Shown in pieces: positions 6,313 to 8,462 of a DNA stretch of 8,462 bases. A model generated the notes under the pieces. It saw nothing but the letters and a program-made list of their open reading frames with translations. It was not told where the DNA came from and did no database searches. This stretch comes from JBCCRH01 sp039208045. Its GTDB lineage: Bacteria > Bacteroidota > Bacteroidia > Chitinophagales > Saprospiraceae. Position numbers and translations under genes: made by a program. The stretch's first letter is position 1; each line of letters starts with the position of its first letter. The stretch is taken from positions 1 through 8,462 of the forward strand of contig JBCCRH010000273.1 of assembly GCA_039208045.1 (NCBI GenBank), read 5' to 3'.

Positions 6313-6349
6313 TTTCATGTAAAGATTTGGCGATTTTCTTTACATGAAA
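6313..6349 (+). terminator. Strong hairpin, probable terminator of the EAD/TPR gene
   Basis: TTTCATGTAAAG (6313-6324) pairs perfectly with CTTTACATGAAA (6338-6349) over 12 bp round a 13-base loop, 24 nt after the stop codon. There is no immediate T-run, though T-rich sequence begins about ten bases later. The position suggests a terminator or 3'-end stabiliser; it could also be another repeat element. Confidence 0.5.
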
Positions 6350-6405
6350 TGGCCTTATCTTCTTTCGTGTATACTTTTTGGCACTATTCTTTACATATAC
6401 TTACT

Positions 6406-6423
6406 TAGGGAAACTATTCCCTA
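6406..6423. repeat. Short perfect hairpin TAGGGAA / TTCCCTA
   Basis: TAGGGAA (6406-6412) and TTCCCTA (6417-6423) form a 7-bp perfect stem with a 4-base loop. It stands 7 bases before the first copy of the REP-like repeat. The sequence TAGGGAATA just after the gene stop (about 6297-6305) resembles one arm. Confidence 0.5.
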
Positions 6424-6430
6424 TCTATAT

Positions 6431-6483
6431 CCTAGCACGCGCTCAGCGGATTTGCAATCCCCTATGGGGTATTAAATAATACT
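6431..6483 (+). repeat. REP-like repeat, copy A (53 bp)
   Basis: This 53-bp unit recurs at 6557-6609 with two mismatches (51 of 53 identical). It contains GCGGATTTGCAATCC, an imperfect hairpin in this copy because the last bases read CCCC, and the palindrome GTATTA-AA-TAATAC (6469-6482). The layout, hairpin plus conserved flank in direct and inverted copies, is that of REP/BIME elements mobilised by REP-associated tyrosine transposases. No transposase gene lies in the window. Confidence 0.85.
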
Positions 6484-6511
6484 GTAACAAAAATAAGTTT
6501 TAGGGCCACGC

Positions 6512-6541
6512 GGATTACAAATCCACTGAGCGCGGGCCTAG
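6512..6541 (-). repeat. REP-like repeat, inverted partial copy
   Basis: GGATTACAAATCCACTGAGC (6512-6531) is the reverse complement of the hairpin part of copies A and B with two differences, both A in place of G. The match continues less well through GCGGGCCTAG. It lies between the two direct copies and can pair with either. Confidence 0.8.
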
Positions 6542-6556
6542 CTTTAAAGAAAAAAG

Positions 6557-6609
6557 CCTAGCACGTGCTCAGCGGATTTGCAATCCGCTATGGGGTATTA
6601 AATAATACT
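6557..6609 (+). repeat. REP-like repeat, copy B (53 bp)
   Basis: This is the second direct copy, 126 bp downstream of copy A. Here the hairpin is perfect, GCGGATT-TGC-AATCCGC, and the GTATTA-AA-TAATAC palindrome sits at 6595-6608. The right edge forms TACTTTTG (6606-6613), a match to the -7 promoter pattern. The nearest TTTG (6577-6580) is 25 nt upstream, which is too far for a standard promoter. TTTTGTTAC (6609-6617) is the reverse complement of GTAACAAAA (6484-6492) next to copy A. Confidence 0.85.
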
Positions 6610-6617
6610 TTTGTTAC

Positions 6618-6750
6618 CGGCTAGTAAGTTCATCCCAACGCTAAAGAACTATCATCAATCTGATAAAAATCAATTCTCCTTCCTTAAATTACTTACAATT
6701 ACGTAACTTAAATGCGTCTTATTTAGGTATTTGATGATAAACGAATCGAA
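6618..6750. other. Leader region upstream of rmuC
   Basis: No gene is seen. The region is AT-rich and holds a small palindrome, TTACGTAA, at about 6698-6705. I found no proper TTTG / TAnnTTTG promoter. The bases before the ATG (AACGAATCGAA) are A-rich without a Shine-Dalgarno sequence. Confidence 0.4.
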
Positions 6751-8109
6751 ATGCTGTCGGCGCAATTATCACTTTTGTTATTAGGTAGCTTTTTGGGGCT
6801 ACTAATCGGGCTGCTGCTGGGGTGGCTGATCGCTAGGCTGCGCGCGCAGGCTACTACGGTTACCAAGGCGGAAGTAGAGGCGAAATACGTGGAAAAAACA
6901 CTCTACCAGCACTTGCAAGCATCTTTGGATGTATTGCAGGCAGATCAGCACGAGCTGGATGAGGAGATCAAGCTACTCACTAAAAATTTGGCCACCAAAG
7001 ACCAAATCATTGTCAATTTAGAGGGGCAGCTAGCGCAGCAGCAACAAAACCTCGAACATCTCCAACAACGGCTCCATACTGAATTTGAAAACCTTGCCAA
7101 TCGTTTGCTCGACGAAAAAAGTCAAAAATTTACCGCTCAAAACCAAACGCAGCTCCAGCACTTACTAGACCCCCTGAAGGAAAAAATTAAAACATTTGAA
7201 GAGCTTACGGAAAAGCGATTCCTGCAAGAAACGCACGACCGTATTTCACTCAAAAAAGAAATTGAACAGCTGCGCCACCTCAATCACCAGCTAAGTGAAG
7301 ATGCCAATAAGCTGGCCAGTGCCCTCAAAGGCGACAACAAAACACAAGGCGACTGGGGGGAACTACAGCTCCAGCGCATCCTCGAAAAAGCGGGACTCGT
7401 GAAGGGCATCCACTTCCAAACCCAAGCTTCCTTCAAGGATGATCAAGGTAAACTTAAGCGCCCCGACTTTATCATCCATCTGCCGGAAGGCAAGCACCTT
7501 ATTATCGACTCCAAGGTGTCACTGGTGGCTTATGAGCAATTTCATCATGCAGAAACTAGCGAAGAGCAAGCCACCCATCTCAAAAATCACTTACAAAGTA
7601 TTCGCCAACACCTCAAAGATTTGTCCAGCAAAAACTATCAACAATTGTATGATATTCACTCGCCGGATTATCTACTGCTATTTATACCCATTGAGCCAGC
7701 CTTTGCAGTGGCGATGCAGGGCGATCAGCGAATCTTCTTAGAGGCCTTAGATAAGAATATCGTTATTGTTAGCACCTCTACCCTACTGGCTACTATGCGC
7801 ACCGTTTCTTTTATTTGGAAGCAAGAAAAACAGAAAAAGAGCGTGCTGGAAATCGCTCGCCAGAGTGGGTTGCTATATGATAAATTTTGTGCTTTTGTGG
7901 AAGATTTGAAGGCTATTGGACATCGCTTAGATCAGAGTCAGCAGTCCTACCAGCAGGCAATGAATAAGTTAGTCAATTCCAAAAAGTTTGGGGATACCTT
8001 GATCGGTCGAGCCGAAAAGATTAAAGCGCTGGGGGCGAAAGCCAATCGGCAGCTACCCAGTGAGCTGCTACCCGATCAGGAGGCAGCGGAAAAGCTCGAC
8101 TTAAATTGA
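6751..8109 (+). CDS. rmuC: DNA recombination protein RmuC
   Basis: This 452-residue protein has the standard RmuC plan. A membrane anchor (LSLLLLGSFLGLLIGLLLGWLIA, about 6-28) comes first, then a long coiled coil rich in Q, E and L (about 40-190), then the nuclease-like domain. The core begins with NKTQGDWGELQLQRILEKAGL (196-216) and includes KRPDFIIHLP (236-245) and HLIIDSKVSLVAYEQF (249-264). E204, D239, D253 and K255 fit the acidic and lysine positions of a PD-(D/E)XK-type fold. LLFIPIEPAFAVA (309-321), STSTLLATMRTV (341-352) and SKKFGDTLIGRAEKIKALG (410-428) are conserved family segments. In E. coli, RmuC limits recombination at short inverted repeats; its exact activity is not established. 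The inverted repeats next to this gene make that role notable but prove nothing. The 3' end overlaps the convergent neighbour by 34 bp. Confidence 0.95.
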   Translation: MLSAQLSLLLLGSFLGLLIGLLLGWLIARLRAQATTVTKAEVEAKYVEKTLYQHLQASLDVLQADQHELDEEIKLLTKNLATKDQIIVNLEGQLAQQQQNLEHLQQRLHTEFENLANRLLDEKSQKFTAQNQTQLQHLLDPLKEKIKTFEELTEKRFLQETHDRISLKKEIEQLRHLNHQLSEDANKLASALKGDNKTQGDWGELQLQRILEKAGLVKGIHFQTQASFKDDQGKLKRPDFIIHLPEGKHLIIDSKVSLVAYEQFHHAETSEEQATHLKNHLQSIRQHLKDLSSKNYQQLYDIHSPDYLLLFIPIEPAFAVAMQGDQRIFLEALDKNIVIVSTSTLLATMRTVSFIWKQEKQKKSVLEIARQSGLLYDKFCAFVEDLKAIGHRLDQSQQSYQQAMNKLVNSKKFGDTLIGRAEKIKALGAKANRQLPSELLPDQEAAEKLDLN

Positions 8110-8462
8110 TCGCGTAGTTGACGTAGCTCTGCTAACTCTGCTTTGGTCAGTAAGTCCGCCTCGCGTTGGGTTTTAAAGACTTGCCAGGCATCGTGGTAGC
8201 GTAGTGCAAAATATCCAGTCAACGGCATGAGCACCAATAAGGAGTAGTACAGTCGGCTGTTGAGGGACAATCCAATTAATAGCGCAAGCGTGTAATAAAT
8301 GAGGCCAAACATGGAGCCTGTAGCCCACCATACCGGCGAGTAGAACTCGATACTTTTGGTCTTGCTCGCTGCCTCTTTAGCCAGCTGCAAGGGCAGGTAG
8401 TGCAGGGCGTAGCCCAGAAAAGCAGGAATGGCTCCCAAGGCGAACAAGAATAAGGACAAAAA
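8076..8462 (-). CDS. Partial membrane protein, C-terminal part resembling a lysophospholipid acyltransferase
   Basis: The gene enters from the right edge and stops at 8076-8078. The visible 128 residues are hydrophobic: FLSLFLFALGAIPAFLGYALHYLP, a short loop with KTKSIEFYSPVWWATG, then two transmembrane stretches (MFGLIYYTLALLIGLSL and YYSLLVLMPLTGYFAL). A charged tail, RYHDAWQVFKTQREADLLTKAELAELRQLRDQF, ends the protein. This membrane tail, especially the GYALHYLP segment and the ALRYHDAW end, resembles the region after the PlsC acyltransferase domain in Bacteroidota lysophospholipid acyltransferases. The catalytic HX4D motif would lie outside the window, so the call is tentative. A TTG near the edge is not a convincing start, so the gene is taken as truncated. 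It converges on rmuC and shares 34 bp with it. Confidence 0.5.
   Translation of the reverse strand, partial: FLSLFLFALGAIPAFLGYALHYLPLQLAKEAASKTKSIEFYSPVWWATGSMFGLIYYTLALLIGLSLNSRLYYSLLVLMPLTGYFALRYHDAWQVFKTQREADLLTKAELAELRQLRDQFKSSFSAAS

Larger units (their letters stand above)
6289..6430. other. Hairpin-rich spacer after the EAD/TPR gene
   Basis: No gene is present. Two hairpins are listed separately (6313-6349, 6406-6423). The motif CTTTACAT of the first hairpin recurs at about 6388-6396 without a partner. The stretch is AT-rich and T-rich on the + strand. Confidence 0.5.

Noticed and set aside
6431..6609. CRISPR array
   Set aside because: Only two direct copies with an inverted copy between them, a unit too long and spacing too large; no cas genes nearby.

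Overview
The window looks like chromosomal DNA from a Bacteroidota bacterium, most likely of the Saprospiraceae / Lewinella type. Evidence: A-rich leaders without Shine-Dalgarno sequences, a textbook Bacteroidota promoter (TTTG, 19 nt, TAnnTTTG) upstream of proC, a YceI gene beside a MarR-type regulator, a protein with an effector-associated domain, and long intergenic regions full of hairpin repeats. The genus is an inference.

Layout. Positions 1-130 hold a weak coding-like frame on the minus strand that runs off the left edge. It abuts a G-rich tract (115-235 contains no C on the + strand) built round four perfect 16-bp tandem repeats. At 395-1987 (+) is an exported amidohydrolase. It converges on yceI (2175-2762, -), with a hairpin terminator between them. 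Upstream of yceI on the same strand is a MarR-family regulator (2874-3332, -). It is broken by one in-frame TGA at a position where an arginine is expected, and palindromes resembling operators lie between regulator and yceI.

proC (3686-4495, +), for the last step of proline synthesis, has a consensus promoter at 3443-3473. A 172-bp nested inverted repeat (3503-3674) lies between that promoter and its start codon, so it should be transcribed as the 5' leader. At 4660-6288 (+) is a membrane protein with an N-terminal domain resembling effector-associated domain 11, one transmembrane helix, a possible TolB-N-like region and about five TPRs. It is the most likely part of an undescribed signalling or conflict system here. 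The gap 6289-6750 holds no gene but several hairpins and a REP-like cluster: two direct 53-bp copies and one inverted partial copy. rmuC (6751-8109, +) follows, and its 3' end overlaps by 34 bp a convergent gene (8076 to the right edge, -) that resembles the C-terminal part of a lysophospholipid acyltransferase.

The genes do not form one pathway. The only clear functional pairing is the marR-like gene with yceI. The rest are independent units separated by repeat-rich spacers. All family calls were made by eye from translated sequence; no database search was run.
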